From NCBI GenBank assembly GCA_958295905.1, contig OY282382.1, forward strand, positions 4,832,910-4,896,909: a stretch of 64,000 nucleotides of DNA, in the 5' to 3' direction. Of this stretch, positions 16,893-24,994 are shown one piece after another. The DNA comes from an uncultured Vicinamibacterales bacterium. Its GTDB lineage: Bacteria; Acidobacteriota; Vicinamibacteria; Vicinamibacterales; UBA8438. The notes under the pieces were generated by a model. It did no database searches, was not told where the DNA came from, and worked only from the letters and a program-made list of their open reading frames with translations. The translations under genes and the position numbers were made by a program. Numbering within the stretch: position 1 is the first letter of the stretch; each line of letters begins with the position of its first letter.

Positions 16893-16930
16893 CGCCGTAG
16901 GAGTTTCGCCGGCGCGAAACTCCTACGGCG
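16893..16930. repeat. 17-bp perfect inverted repeat (strong hairpin)
   Basis: CGCCGTAGGAGTTTCGC (16893-16909) and its exact reverse complement (16914-16930) are separated by four bases. No U tract follows on either strand. It lies between the convergent pyrC and DUF4399 genes and could act as a bidirectional mRNA end or be part of a repeat element. Further family B fragments follow at 16949-16965 and 17041-17055, on either side of an AT-richer stretch with the palindrome CTGTATACAG at 16986-16995. Confidence 0.6.
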
Positions 16931-17053
16931 ACGATTCCCGGGCCGGGAGTCTGCGCCGTGGAACGATTTTGGGCACGATTAGACCCTGTATACAGTCGTC
17001 GCAGACCTTCAACTCCACGATATGCGGGGGCTGATTTCCTGCGGCGCAGACTC

Positions 17054-17530
17054 CTAGATGCCGTCCTCCATGCGGACGGTGATGGTCTCGCACAGCCCTT
17101 CCAGGGTCCGGTGCTCGTCGTCCCCGATCTGCACCGTCATGCGATACTCGCCGCCCTCGAGCTGCATCTCCATGCCGTCGGAGCCATCGCCGAAATGCAC
17201 CCAGGGATCGGCGGCCGGGATGATCTCGCCAGCGGGCAGGCAGTCGGTGTCGACCCCGAGATGGTAGTGCCCCACCCCTTCCCGCACGCTGGTCACTTCA
17301 TCGGGCACCGCACCGATCTCGAAGTTCTCGACCCCGAACGTCAGCCCGAGCGGAATCTCGGTCGCGTGATCGGTCTCGTCCCGTGGGGCGACGAAGAACA
17401 CCCGCGGCTCCATCGATTCATCGGCCGCCGCCGCTTCCATCGGTTCCGCAGCGCTCTCCGGCGCGGCCTCCTCCATGCCCCCGCCGCAAGCCGCCGCGCC
17501 GACCGCGGCGCACACCGCGATGGCCCGCAT
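17054..17530 (-). CDS. DUF4399-type lipoprotein
   Basis: 158 residues from the ATG at 17530, which has GAGG nine bases upstream; ATG at 17551 would add seven residues. The N-terminus MRAIAVCAAVGAAAC is a lipoprotein signal with the lipobox cysteine at residue 15, followed by an acidic Ala/Glu linker. The mature domain has RVFFVAPRDE, FGVENFEIG, GVGHYHLGVDTDCLP and WVHFGDG, the signature of DUF4399 proteins, which are small beta-sandwich envelope proteins of unknown function. The stop codon TAG is directly joined to a family B repeat end (AGGAGTCTGCGCC on the coding strand). Confidence 0.85.
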   Translation of the reverse strand: MRAIAVCAAVGAAACGGGMEEAAPESAAEPMEAAAADESMEPRVFFVAPRDETDHATEIPLGLTFGVENFEIGAVPDEVTSVREGVGHYHLGVDTDCLPAGEIIPAADPWVHFGDGSDGMEMQLEGGEYRMTVQIGDDEHRTLEGLCETITVRMEDGI

Positions 17531-17648
17531 TGCCTTCAACCTCAGTGACATCTCCACGTGCACGCTCCCCCTTGAATGGACGATTGAAGCCTTCAACGTA
17601 ATTCTAACAGCCCGCGGCAAGAATGCCCCGCCGCTTCCCGGCCAAGGG

Positions 17649-17808
17649 CATCCCACGCTGACGGCGCGTGACGGCCCGCCCCCGATTCGAGGGGTCGCCA
17701 CCGTCTTGCCGACCGGCCGGCGCCGCGTGAGACCCACGATTCCGCACGTCCGGAGCCCGGGACCCGCCATGACTCCGCCTGCGCACGGCGGTGGCGGAGC
17801 GTGGGATG
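17649..17808 (-). repeat. Dispersed element family A, copy 1
   Basis: About 160 bp bounded by the 11-bp terminal inverted repeats CATCCCACGCT and AGCGTGGGATG. The interior is shared with 18665-18825, 29078-29312 and 31496-31656, and with a partial copy at 44788-44850. This copy is in the opposite orientation to the other full copies. It has no open frame of its own and is best described as MITE-like. The rest of the gap 17552-18096 shows no gene. Confidence 0.75.
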
Positions 17809-18096
17809 GTCTTGGCTCCCGGCCGGCGCCGAATCGGTACGACCTGCGCCGTTCCTCGGTCAGACGTGCCCCCTATCTCGAAAACGAGCCCGCGCCGGAG
17901 GGCCGCCGATACCGTCTCGACCCGCCTTGCCGCAGGGGCGCCCCGCCGTCTCGATCTCTTTGCCGTCCCACGATCCGAGCCCGTGTTGCCGGGAGCGCCT
18001 CCGCCGTCTCGATGCGACGCGGGTCTACCGCCGGCCGTCAACCGGCTTGGCCGAATCGGCCCCGTCGAGTGAACGCGTGAATCCGTCCGGCGGCCA

Positions 18097-18549
18097 TCAA
18101 CTGGGACGATAGGCCAGCACGAGCCCGGCGCCGACCGCGGCCATCACCAGACCCAGGAAGAAGACCGGTGACGGGAGATTCTCCGGCGGGTTGTACAGCA
18201 TGGCCACGAACACGCTGACCACCGGCGCCCCCGCGAAGACGAGGGGGGGGACCACGGTGGGGCGGCCGCCGTTGACGAGGGCGAACACGATGCCGAGCGC
18301 CCCCAAGGCGCCGAGCACCCCCGCCGCCAACGTGAAGGTGACCCCGCCCGAGGTGAACAGGTCCCAGCTCCCGGCCCGTGCAATCATCGTCCCCGGCACC
18401 AGAATGGCGACGAGCAGATACGCCACGCCCACCATCAGGAAGGCGTGCACGCCGCTCCCGCCCAACGCCAGCTGCCCCTTGTGCAACGTCGGAATATAGG
18501 TGCCCCAGCTCATGACAGTCAGCAGGACGAACGGCAACCAGCTACGCAT
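18097..18549 (-). CDS. Small DMT/EamA-like membrane protein
   Basis: 150 residues with about five membrane segments. The opening SWLPFVLLTVMSWGTYIPTLHKGQ and the central FALVNGGRPTVVPPLVFAGAPVVSVFVA resemble one half of a drug/metabolite transporter (EamA-type). At 150 residues it would have to work as a dimer. Substrate unknown. It is a single gene flanked by family A elements on both sides (17649-17808 and 18665-18825). Confidence 0.75.
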   Translation of the reverse strand: MRSWLPFVLLTVMSWGTYIPTLHKGQLALGGSGVHAFLMVGVAYLLVAILVPGTMIARAGSWDLFTSGGVTFTLAAGVLGALGALGIVFALVNGGRPTVVPPLVFAGAPVVSVFVAMLYNPPENLPSPVFFLGLVMAAVGAGLVLAYRPS

Positions 18550-18664
18550 TCCAGTCTCCTTCTGCGGCCGGGCGAGCCAGCCCCCGCGTCGGACAAACGT
18601 TTCATTCTATATTAGCCACGCGCGCCGCTCCCGCCGATTCGCGATTCTCCCGCGGCACCAGGAC

Positions 18665-18825
18665 CATCCCACGCTCCGCCACCGCCGTGCGCAGGCGGAA
18701 TCGCGGCGGGTCCCGGGGTTCCGGACGTGCGGAATCGTGGGTCTCACGCAGCGCCGGCCGGTTGGCAAGACGGCGGCGCCCCCCCGAATCGGGGGCGGGC
18801 CGTCACGCGCCGTCAGCGTGGGATG
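18665..18825 (+). repeat. Dispersed element family A, copy 2
   Basis: 161 bp with intact 11-bp terminal inverted repeats (CATCCCACGCT at 18665, AGCGTGGGATG ending at 18825). The interior includes GGAATCGTGGGTCTCACGC-like and CGGCCGGTTGGCAAGACGG-like blocks common to the family. The remainder of 18550-19042 is GC-rich and shows no gene. Confidence 0.78.
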
Positions 18826-19042
18826 CTCCTGCGCGGGACCCTGGGCGCGGATCCGCGGCTTCCGATCGGAACGGGCCGCGGCCGGGCGCGGCTCTCCCGC
18901 ATCTCACGCGCACCCCACGCCGGCACCCCGTCGCGGCAGATCCGGCGGGCCGCGGCCGCGCACCGCTCTCCCGCGTCTCACGCGCAGGCGCCGATAGAAT
19001 CCCGCGGGATGACCGGCGCAGGACCGATCCCGCGCCGAACCG

Positions 19043-21721
19043 TCAAGCGCCGGGCTCGGCATCCGGGGGGACGATGCGCGCGGCCCTGAACAGCAGATCG
19101 GCCGACTGCAGGACCTTCGCCCGCAGGCGGGACGGATAGCCGGCGTCGAGTCCACCGAGGAACCGGCGGACGACACCGGCGGCGGCGGCGGAGTTGTGCC
19201 CGCCGAGGGTGGCGTCGAGCCAGCCCGCCGGGAAGAAGATGTCGCCGGTGCGCTGGATCTCCACCAGCCGATCGAGGGCGGGGCGGATGAACCGGCGGGC
19301 ATGGGCGGCCCGGAGGGGATGGTGCAGATAGCCCAGCGCGGTCAGCACCCAGGGCTCCCGTTCCCGGTTGGCGGCCTCGCTCAACCCCGTGAAGAACCGT
19401 TCCCGTACCGCCGGATCCGCGGACAGCGCGGGCAGCAGGAAATCGTAACGGGCCCGCCGATCCGGGTTCTCGATGCGGGCGGCCTGCTGCGCGAGGATCT
19501 CCGCCGTTCCGGGTGCCCCGCGCACCGCCAGCGCGGCGCTGAGGGCGGTGAAGTCGCGCTCGGAGAGCGTCACCCCGGGCGCCGTTTCCTCCTCGGCCCA
19601 GATGCGCCGCAGCCGCGCCACCCCGTCGGGGGTCCGGACGAGGCCGTGCCAGGCGCGAAAATAGGCGGCCCGGCGCGTGGGCTCCGCGCTGTTCTCCACG
19701 CCCGCCCAGAGGACCGCCTCGACCCGCGGGGCCGCCGCCCGGCGCGCCGCGTCGTTCATGAGGGTCCAGCAGGTGGTCGAGAGGTAGCCGAGCAGCCGCT
19801 GGGCATTCTGCTCGACGGGTTCCGCCGCGAGACCGCGCAGCAGCAGCTCGAACCAGTCCCCGACGGCGATCTCCCCCTCCAGCACCGCCTCCCACAGCGT
19901 CCCCCAGGCGATGCCGCGGACCAGCGGGTCCGGAATGTCCGGGAGCGCCGTCATCAGGAACGCGGTGCTGACCGCATCGAGCCGGAATCGGCCGTACTCG
20001 ACCCCGGCCGCGTTGGGCAGCACGAAGCGGGGCGCCGGCCGATCGAGGCGGATCGACGCCGTGCCGCCGTCGAGCAGCAGCGGCATCCGCACGTCCGCGT
20101 CGTCGTAGGCCAGCAGCAGCTCGATCCGCTGCGGCCAGAGACGCGCCCGGCCGGCCGGATCCGACTGGTCCAGCGTGAGCCGTCCGCCCGCGGCGCCGTC
20201 CCCGGATCCGCGCCGGACGGTGACGGTCGGACGGCCGGGCTCTTCCACCCACACCGCGCTCCAGGACCGCAGGTCCGTCTCGGTGCGCCGATCGAGGATG
20301 TCGATGAGCTCCGGCCAGGTCGCGTTGCCGAACTCGAACGCCCGCAGGTATTCGCGCAGGCCGTCCCGGAACGACGCCTCCCCCACCAGCCGCTCCAGGT
20401 GCCGCATCAAGATCGGCGCCTTCTGGTAGATGATGGGGCCATAGAGCGCCCCCGCCTCTTTCAGGTTGTCCAGCGGCTGCCGGACGGGGTTGGCGCCCGC
20501 GGTCCGGTCCACGCCGTAGGCGGCGTGGTGATGCGCGAGATAGAACCGGAGGTCGTGGTCCACCTCGGGAAACGAGGGATGGACGATCTTGGCCGCGAGG
20601 AAGTTGGCGAACACCTCCTTGGTCCAGACGTCGTCGAACCAGTTCATCGTGACGAGGTCGCCGAACCACATGTGCGCGGTCTCGTGGGCGATGAGGCTGG
20701 CCCGCCCGAGGTACGCGGCCTGGGTCGCCGACTCGTCCAGCATGAGGCTGGACGCGCGGTAGAAGATCGAGCCGGGATGCTCCATCCCCCCGTACTGGAA
20801 GGGCGGCAGCAGCACGAAATCGAACTTGCCGAACGGATACGGAATCCCGGTGTAGTCCTCGAGCCAGTCGAGGGCGGCGGCGTGCAGATCGAAGATCGCC
20901 TCCCGGTTGCGCGCGACCTTGGCGGCATCGGTCTCGCGATGGAACATCCGCATCCTGCGGCCGGACCGCTCCGCCGTCTCGACCTGGAGGCTCCCGGCCG
21001 CGAACGCGAACAGATAGGTCGGAATCGGCCGGGTTTCGGCGAAGCGCCAAGAGGCCCGCGAACCCGTATCGGCCGGGCCCGGCGCCTCGACGGCGTCCCC
21101 GTTGGCCACCGCGGTCCAGCCGGCCGGCACCTCCAGGGTCAGCGCGAAGCGCGCCTTCAGATTGGGTTGGTCGAAGAGCGGCAGCGAGAAGTGCGCCCGG
21201 TCGGGCACGAAGAGCGTATACAGGAAGTCGTCGTTCCGGTTGAGGGCCTCGTCGCCCGCCTCGAAGTCCAGCTCGACCCGGTTCCGCCCATCCGGACGCA
21301 GGGCGCGGGCGGGAATGATGACATGATCGTGCCGGGGCGCCCAGTCGACGGCCGCGCCGTTGGCCCGCACCGCCGTCACCCGCCGGGCCGGATCGTTGAA
21401 GTCCAGCACCAGATCGCGGGCCCGGGGATCGGACCAGGCGAAGCGGATCTCGACCGTCCCCGCGACGGGCACGCTCCGCTCGCGCGGGATCCGGAGGCGG
21501 TAGCGGTATCGGAGGTCGGACAGCGTCGCGGCCCGGCGCTCGGCCAGGGTCCAGGACACCCCTTCCTCGATCTCGATCGCCGGCACCGCCTGCTCCCCGA
21601 ATGCGCCGCGCGCGGAGCACGGTCCGAGCGCCAGCACGATCGCGAAGAGCCCGCGGCAGAAACCCCGCGCGGCGTCGCCCCGAGCTCCCGGACACCAGAC
21701 CGCGCACATCGATGGCGTCAT
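19043..21721 (-). CDS. M1 family metallo-aminopeptidase, secreted
   Basis: About 892 residues from the ATG at 21721; upstream ATGs at 21754 and 21892 are possible. The N-terminus has a hydrophobic signal (GFCRGLFAIVLALGPCSARGAF). A beta-rich N-domain is followed by the exopeptidase motif YGGMEHPGSI, in place of the usual GAMEN, and the zinc site HETAHMWFGD with the third ligand glutamate 19 residues later (TKEVF). A long C-terminal helical domain of the ERAP1-C type follows. It should cleave N-terminal residues from peptides in the periplasm. A 71-bp tandem duplication overlaps the start region. Confidence 0.88.
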   Translation of the reverse strand: MTPSMCAVWCPGARGDAARGFCRGLFAIVLALGPCSARGAFGEQAVPAIEIEEGVSWTLAERRAATLSDLRYRYRLRIPRERSVPVAGTVEIRFAWSDPRARDLVLDFNDPARRVTAVRANGAAVDWAPRHDHVIIPARALRPDGRNRVELDFEAGDEALNRNDDFLYTLFVPDRAHFSLPLFDQPNLKARFALTLEVPAGWTAVANGDAVEAPGPADTGSRASWRFAETRPIPTYLFAFAAGSLQVETAERSGRRMRMFHRETDAAKVARNREAIFDLHAAALDWLEDYTGIPYPFGKFDFVLLPPFQYGGMEHPGSIFYRASSLMLDESATQAAYLGRASLIAHETAHMWFGDLVTMNWFDDVWTKEVFANFLAAKIVHPSFPEVDHDLRFYLAHHHAAYGVDRTAGANPVRQPLDNLKEAGALYGPIIYQKAPILMRHLERLVGEASFRDGLREYLRAFEFGNATWPELIDILDRRTETDLRSWSAVWVEEPGRPTVTVRRGSGDGAAGGRLTLDQSDPAGRARLWPQRIELLLAYDDADVRMPLLLDGGTASIRLDRPAPRFVLPNAAGVEYGRFRLDAVSTAFLMTALPDIPDPLVRGIAWGTLWEAVLEGEIAVGDWFELLLRGLAAEPVEQNAQRLLGYLSTTCWTLMNDAARRAAAPRVEAVLWAGVENSAEPTRRAAYFRAWHGLVRTPDGVARLRRIWAEEETAPGVTLSERDFTALSAALAVRGAPGTAEILAQQAARIENPDRRARYDFLLPALSADPAVRERFFTGLSEAANREREPWVLTALGYLHHPLRAAHARRFIRPALDRLVEIQRTGDIFFPAGWLDATLGGHNSAAAAGVVRRFLGGLDAGYPSRLRAKVLQSADLLFRAARIVPPDAEPGA

Positions 21722-21808
21722 CGCCTTCGGTCCTCCACCGGTTCGCCGGTTCATCCCCGCTCTTTTCTGCACGCGCACGTCGATGGCGTCATCGCCTTCG
21801 GTCCTCCG
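21711..21808. repeat. Tandem duplication at the aminopeptidase start (period 71 bp)
   Basis: GATGGCGTCATCGCCTTCGG plus six following bases occurs at 21711 and again at 21782. The first copy contains the ATG at 21721 on the minus strand; the second copy provides a matching ATG further upstream. Confidence 0.7.
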
Positions 21809-21842
21809 GCCCCGCCGCCCGCCGGCTTCCACCGGACCGGTT

Positions 21843-22072
21843 CGACCCGCACGACCTCGACGCGGTCTCGTTTCGTCCCCGATCAGGCGCAACCCGGGCG
21901 CGCGGGGTCCGCGACGCGGTGGGACGCGGGTTCACCGTTCGACCGCGCAGTCGACCCGCACGACCTCGACGCGGTCTCGTTTCATTCCGATCAGGCGCAA
22001 CCCGGGCGCGCGGGGTCCGCGACGCGGTGGGACGCGGGCCGGCCGCGGGTTCACCGTTCGACCGCGCAATCC
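21843..22072. repeat. Tandem duplication of about 111 bp at the 3' end of the secreted-protein gene
   Basis: The block starting CGACCCGCACGACCTCGACG occurs at 21845 and about 111 bases later, each copy running through CGCAACCCGGGCGCGCGGGG to TCACCGTTCGACCGCGCA. The second copy includes the last codons and stop of the gene that begins at 22515, so the first copy is a duplicated, non-coding 3' end. Confidence 0.7.
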
Positions 22073-22515
22073 CCGATGTACAGCTCCGGTCTCGACGTGA
22101 AGCCGACGAGCTGCGTGTCGGTGTACTCGTGCCGCGTATGCACCGCCATCCACCGCCCCGCCGCCGTCTCCCGATCGATCACCGTCGTCGTGTACAACGG
22201 CCCGACCGTGAACATCTGCACGAGATGGAGATAGTCCCCGGTCTGACGCACGATAATGTGCGAAGCGCCGTAGGGACCGACGATCTCGGCCGTCGCCCCG
22301 TCGGTGTCGATCTCCTCGAAGCGCAGCGACAGCGTGGAAGGATCGACGCGGACCTCGGCGTCGCCGGCGGTCCAGCCGGCGGTCGAGAGCACCGTGAACG
22401 AACAATCGAGGCCGGTGGCGTCGGCCAGCCGGCCTTGCGCGAACGCGCTCGGGCACGCGGCGATCACGGTAACGAACAGCACGGCCGCGGTCGTGCCGGG
22501 TCTGGTGCGCAGCAT
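22051..22515 (-). CDS. Secreted protein of unknown function
   Basis: 154 residues, with GGAGG five bases before the ATG. A signal peptide (MLRTRPGTTAAVLFVTVIAA up to AFAQG) is followed by about 125 residues with the look of a small beta-barrel: EVRVDPSTLSLRFEEID, SHIIVRQTGDYLHLVQM and two cysteines (LDCSF and GDCAVER). I recognise no family. It is divergent from the FMN-binding gene, with only 34 bases between the starts. Confidence 0.7.
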   Translation of the reverse strand: MLRTRPGTTAAVLFVTVIAACPSAFAQGRLADATGLDCSFTVLSTAGWTAGDAEVRVDPSTLSLRFEEIDTDGATAEIVGPYGASHIIVRQTGDYLHLVQMFTVGPLYTTTVIDRETAAGRWMAVHTRHEYTDTQLVGFTSRPELYIGDCAVER

Positions 22516-22549
22516 GGATCCTCCGTTGGGGTACACTTCCAGGCATTCT

Positions 22550-23059
22550 ATGAGAATTCCCATCCTCGCGCTGCTCTTGGCCGGCGTCGTGGTCCTGGAA
22601 GGCCAGTCGCCCTTCGATCCATTGATGCAGGAGCGTCTCGCCCGGCTGTTCCCGAAAGCCGCGTCCTTCTCCCCGAAAGAAGGGTCGCCGCCGCATTTCA
22701 AGGCACGTGCGGCCAACGGCGACATCGTCGGCTTCGCCTTCTGGACCACCGAGCTCGAACCGCTCGAACGCGGGTACGACGGCCCCATTCAGGTGCTCGT
22801 GGGCGTCGATCTCGACGCCGAGCTCACCGGCATCATCGTCGTCCGGCACTTCGAGCCCTACGGGTACTTCTCCGTGGACACCCCCGAGTACGCCGAGCAG
22901 TTCGTCCGGAAGAACGTGCGCGACCGGTTCCGGGTCGGCGCCGACGTCGATGCCGTGGCCACCGCGACCATCACGGTGCGGAGCGCGACCCGGGCGGTGC
23001 GCAACGGAGCCCGGCGCATCGCACGGCAGTTCCTGCGTCCGGAGGGAGGCCTGAAGTGA
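22550..23059 (+). CDS. FMN-binding domain protein, periplasmic (RnfG/NosR-N-like)
   Basis: 169 residues with an N-terminal signal or anchor (MRIPILALLLAGVVVLEGQ). The core has GFAFWTTELEPLERGYDGPI, VGVDLDAELTGIIVVRHFEP and, near the C-terminus, VDAVATATITVRSA. That last segment occupies the place of the flavinylation motif ([S/T]GAT), but here it reads ATAT, so covalent FMN attachment is uncertain. The gene overlaps the next start by GTGA, and a 152-bp duplication separates it from the complete 4Fe-4S partner. Together they should move electrons across or along the membrane. Confidence 0.8.
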   Translation: MRIPILALLLAGVVVLEGQSPFDPLMQERLARLFPKAASFSPKEGSPPHFKARAANGDIVGFAFWTTELEPLERGYDGPIQVLVGVDLDAELTGIIVVRHFEPYGYFSVDTPEYAEQFVRKNVRDRFRVGADVDAVATATITVRSATRAVRNGARRIARQFLRPEGGLK

Positions 23060-23304
23060 TCCGAATCCTGGGAGCCCCCGCAGCGCTGCTGCTGGCGGCG
23101 TTCGGGTTGGCCGCCCCCGCGGCCGCGCAGTTGGAGCCCGGGGGCCGCCGCCGCAACCGAGCCCGGCGCATCGCACGGCAGTTCCTGCGTCCGGAGGGAG
23201 GCCTGAAGTGATCCGAATCCTGGGAGCCCCCGCGGCGCTGCTGCTGGCGGCGTTCGGGTTGGCCGCCCCCGCGGCCGCGCAGTTGGAGCCCGGGGCCGCC
23301 CCCG
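23001..23304. repeat. 152-bp tandem duplication at the gene junction
   Basis: The segment covering the last 50 bases of the FMN-binding gene and the first 80 bases of the 4Fe-4S gene is present twice, with a period of 152 bases (for example AGCCCGGCGCATCG at 23008 and 23160; GTGATCCGAATCCTGGG at 23056 and 23208). Differences are confined to a few bases near each copy end. Confidence 0.9.
23056..23211 (+). pseudogene. Duplicated signal-peptide fragment of the 4Fe-4S gene
   Basis: This is the first copy of the duplicated 5' end. GTG at 23056 encodes the same signal peptide as the full gene (MIRILGAPAALLLAAFGLAA), then runs out of frame into the second copy of the FMN-binding gene tail and stops at 23209-23211. 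The 51-residue product would be a signal peptide joined to RRIARQFLRPEGGLK. It keeps the ribosome site, so it may still be translated and couple to the full gene. Confidence 0.65.
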
Positions 23305-24308
23305 CAACGCCGGGCTCCGCCGCCTCGGGCATCGACGGGCAGCCGGCCGACGACGCCTGGGACTTCGAGGAGGGCGACGACGCCTGGGACTTCGAGGACG
23401 ACGAGGAGGGCGACGACGCCTGGAGCTTCGGAGACGACGAGGAGGACGTCGAGACGTGGGGCGCGCTGCTCCGCGATCAGGCCGCCGATCTCGCGTTCTT
23501 CACCGGCTTCGCGGCCCTGGTCCTCGTCGGCTTCTTCAGAAAGAGCGTCTGGATGAAGTACGTGACCCTGGCCGCCGCGGTCGGCTACCTGGGGTTCACC
23601 AAGAGCCAGCTCATCTCCGTGGTCAACGTCTACGGGATGATGACCGGGAACATGCCGGTCTTCCGCTACAGTCTGGCCTGGTATCTGTTCGCGGGGTTCA
23701 CGGTCGTCACCACGGTCCTCTGGGGACGGCTCTACTGCGGGCGCGTCTGCGCTTTCGGGGCGCTCACCCAGTTGATGGACCGGGTGGTTCCGGCGCGGCT
23801 GCGGGTCGAGACGCCGCCGTGGCTCGAGCGGCGCGCGGCGTGGATCAAGTACGGCCTGCTGGCGGCGACGCTGCTGTACTTCCTCGGGACCGCGGACATC
23901 CCCGCGTACCGCTTCGTCGAACCGTTCTGGATGTTCACCCGGCGGGGCTCGACGGCGATGTGGATCGGGCTCGCCGCCCTGCTCGCGGCCACCGTGTTCG
24001 TGCGCAACCTCTACTGCCGGTTCCTGTGCCCGGTGGGCGCGTTCCTGGGGCTGCTGTCCAAACTGACGGTTTTCCGGATCAAGCGGTGGAAGGAGTGCGA
24101 CACCTGCAAGATCTGCGAGAAGGCGTGCGAATGGGGGGCGATCCGCGGACCGCAGATCGTCATGACCGAATGCGTCCGCTGCGACGACTGCGAGCGGCTC
24201 TATGCCGATGTCAAGAAATGCCCGCACTGGCTGCTGCTGTTGCGCGCCAAGCGGCGGCAGCGGCGGGCGGCCCCCGCCATCCCGGTCCGGCCGATTGCAT
24301 CAACCTGA
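23208..24308 (+). CDS. NosR/NapH-like 4Fe-4S polytopic membrane protein
   Basis: 366 residues from a GTG overlapping the upstream stop. A signal peptide (to AAAQ) is followed by an acidic three-fold repeat (DDAWDFEEG, DDAWDFEDDEEG, DDAWSFGDDEED; about residues 45-80). Then come five or six membrane segments carrying the paired motifs LYCGRVCAFGA and LYCRFLCPVGA typical of NapH/NosR/RdxA proteins. The C-terminal soluble part holds two ferredoxin clusters: CDTCKICEKAC and CVRCDDC with a later cysteine before PHW. It should pass electrons between quinol or ferredoxin and the FMN protein upstream. The physiological acceptor is unknown. The acidic repeat is unusual. Confidence 0.87.
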   Translation: MIRILGAPAALLLAAFGLAAPAAAQLEPGAAPATPGSAASGIDGQPADDAWDFEEGDDAWDFEDDEEGDDAWSFGDDEEDVETWGALLRDQAADLAFFTGFAALVLVGFFRKSVWMKYVTLAAAVGYLGFTKSQLISVVNVYGMMTGNMPVFRYSLAWYLFAGFTVVTTVLWGRLYCGRVCAFGALTQLMDRVVPARLRVETPPWLERRAAWIKYGLLAATLLYFLGTADIPAYRFVEPFWMFTRRGSTAMWIGLAALLAATVFVRNLYCRFLCPVGAFLGLLSKLTVFRIKRWKECDTCKICEKACEWGAIRGPQIVMTECVRCDDCERLYADVKKCPHWLLLLRAKRRQRRAAPAIPVRPIAST

Positions 24309-24326
24309 TCACCCCGTGAGGAGACG

Positions 24327-24572
24327 ATGCCGATCTACGAATACGAATGCCGAGGCTGCCGGAAACAGTTCGAGCTGCTCGTGCTGCCCGGCACCGACCC
24401 CGCGTGCCCCGCGTGTCGGGGCAGCGATCTGGAGAAGCTGCTGTCGATCTCGTCCGTGAGCTCCGACGGGACGCGGCAGCGCAACCTGGGTCTCGCCCGC
24501 CAAGCCGCGAAGAAGATCCAGCGCGACAAGGCGCACGCCGAACACGAGGCGTACCACCATCATCACCACTGA
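24327..24572 (+). CDS. FmdB-family zinc ribbon protein
   Basis: 81 residues starting MPIYEYECRGCRKQFELL, with CxxC pairs at CRGC and CPAC forming a zinc ribbon. The C-terminal half is a basic helix ending in a natural run of five histidines. FmdB-like proteins are regulators or accessory factors of unclear role. It follows the 4Fe-4S gene by 18 bases, with GAGGAG before the ATG, so it is probably cotranscribed. Confidence 0.88.
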   Translation: MPIYEYECRGCRKQFELLVLPGTDPACPACRGSDLEKLLSISSVSSDGTRQRNLGLARQAAKKIQRDKAHAEHEAYHHHHH

Positions 24573-24608
24573 GCCGGAGCAGGCGCGGGGCGGCGAGCCG
24601 CGGCGCGT

Positions 24609-24776
24609 GTGGAGGCGCTCGAGCCCGTCGCCCGCGGGCATGACGCCGCGATGGGGTTGGCGGGGCTGCCCGTGCTCCGCGCGACCGGTCGGACGGCTGG
24701 CTGGCGGTTGATCGTTCCGCTGGATGGCCGGCGCCTGCCGGTGCTCAAGTCGTTCTATCGCGCCGACCGGGAATGA
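24609..24776 (+). CDS. Possible 55-aa protein (low confidence)
   Basis: A GTG-initiated frame, in the same frame as and after fmdB, that reads VEALEPVARGHDAAMGLAGL, then a segment containing GWRLIVPLDGRRLPVLKSFYRADRE. The end looks protein-like (alternating hydrophobic strand, then a basic helix), and the frame is open back to the fmdB stop. No ribosome site is evident. It may be a gene remnant. Confidence 0.3.
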   Translation: MEALEPVARGHDAAMGLAGLPVLRATGRTAGWRLIVPLDGRRLPVLKSFYRADRE

Positions 24777-24785
24777 AGAAGGAGG

Positions 24786-24861
24786 GGCTTCCCGCGGGCG
24801 CACCTGACCCGATGGCGGCAAAGGGCTTATGGGCGCTCCAAATTCCTTTGCCCGGGAAGCC
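24786..24861. ncRNA. Possible structured RNA element (three-way junction)
   Basis: Three nested inverted repeats fit one fold: P1 GGCTTCCCG/CGGGAAGCC (24786-24794 with 24853-24861), P2 CGGG/CCCG (24795-24798 with 24808-24811), and P3 GGCAAAGG/CCTTTGCC (24817-24824 with 24845-24852). P1 and P3 are contiguous on the 3' side. I match it to no known class. It lies between convergent genes, so it could be a 3' end structure for either strand. The rest of 24777-24994 shows no gene. Confidence 0.4.
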
Positions 24862-24994
24862 GTGAGCAGTTTACCCACACCGGGCATGACTCCCCAAGGA
24901 TGTTGGCGGAAATCACCTTCCGGCGCGCTCCAAGCGCTCGAAACCGTGGAAACGGGCTGCGCTCGGCAACTTCACGTCACCGTCCCCCCGGCTT

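Noticed and set aside
19196-22234. 1012-aa plus-strand frame
   Set aside because: It runs antisense to the M1 aminopeptidase, whose catalytic motifs are complete; the plus frame shows no motif.
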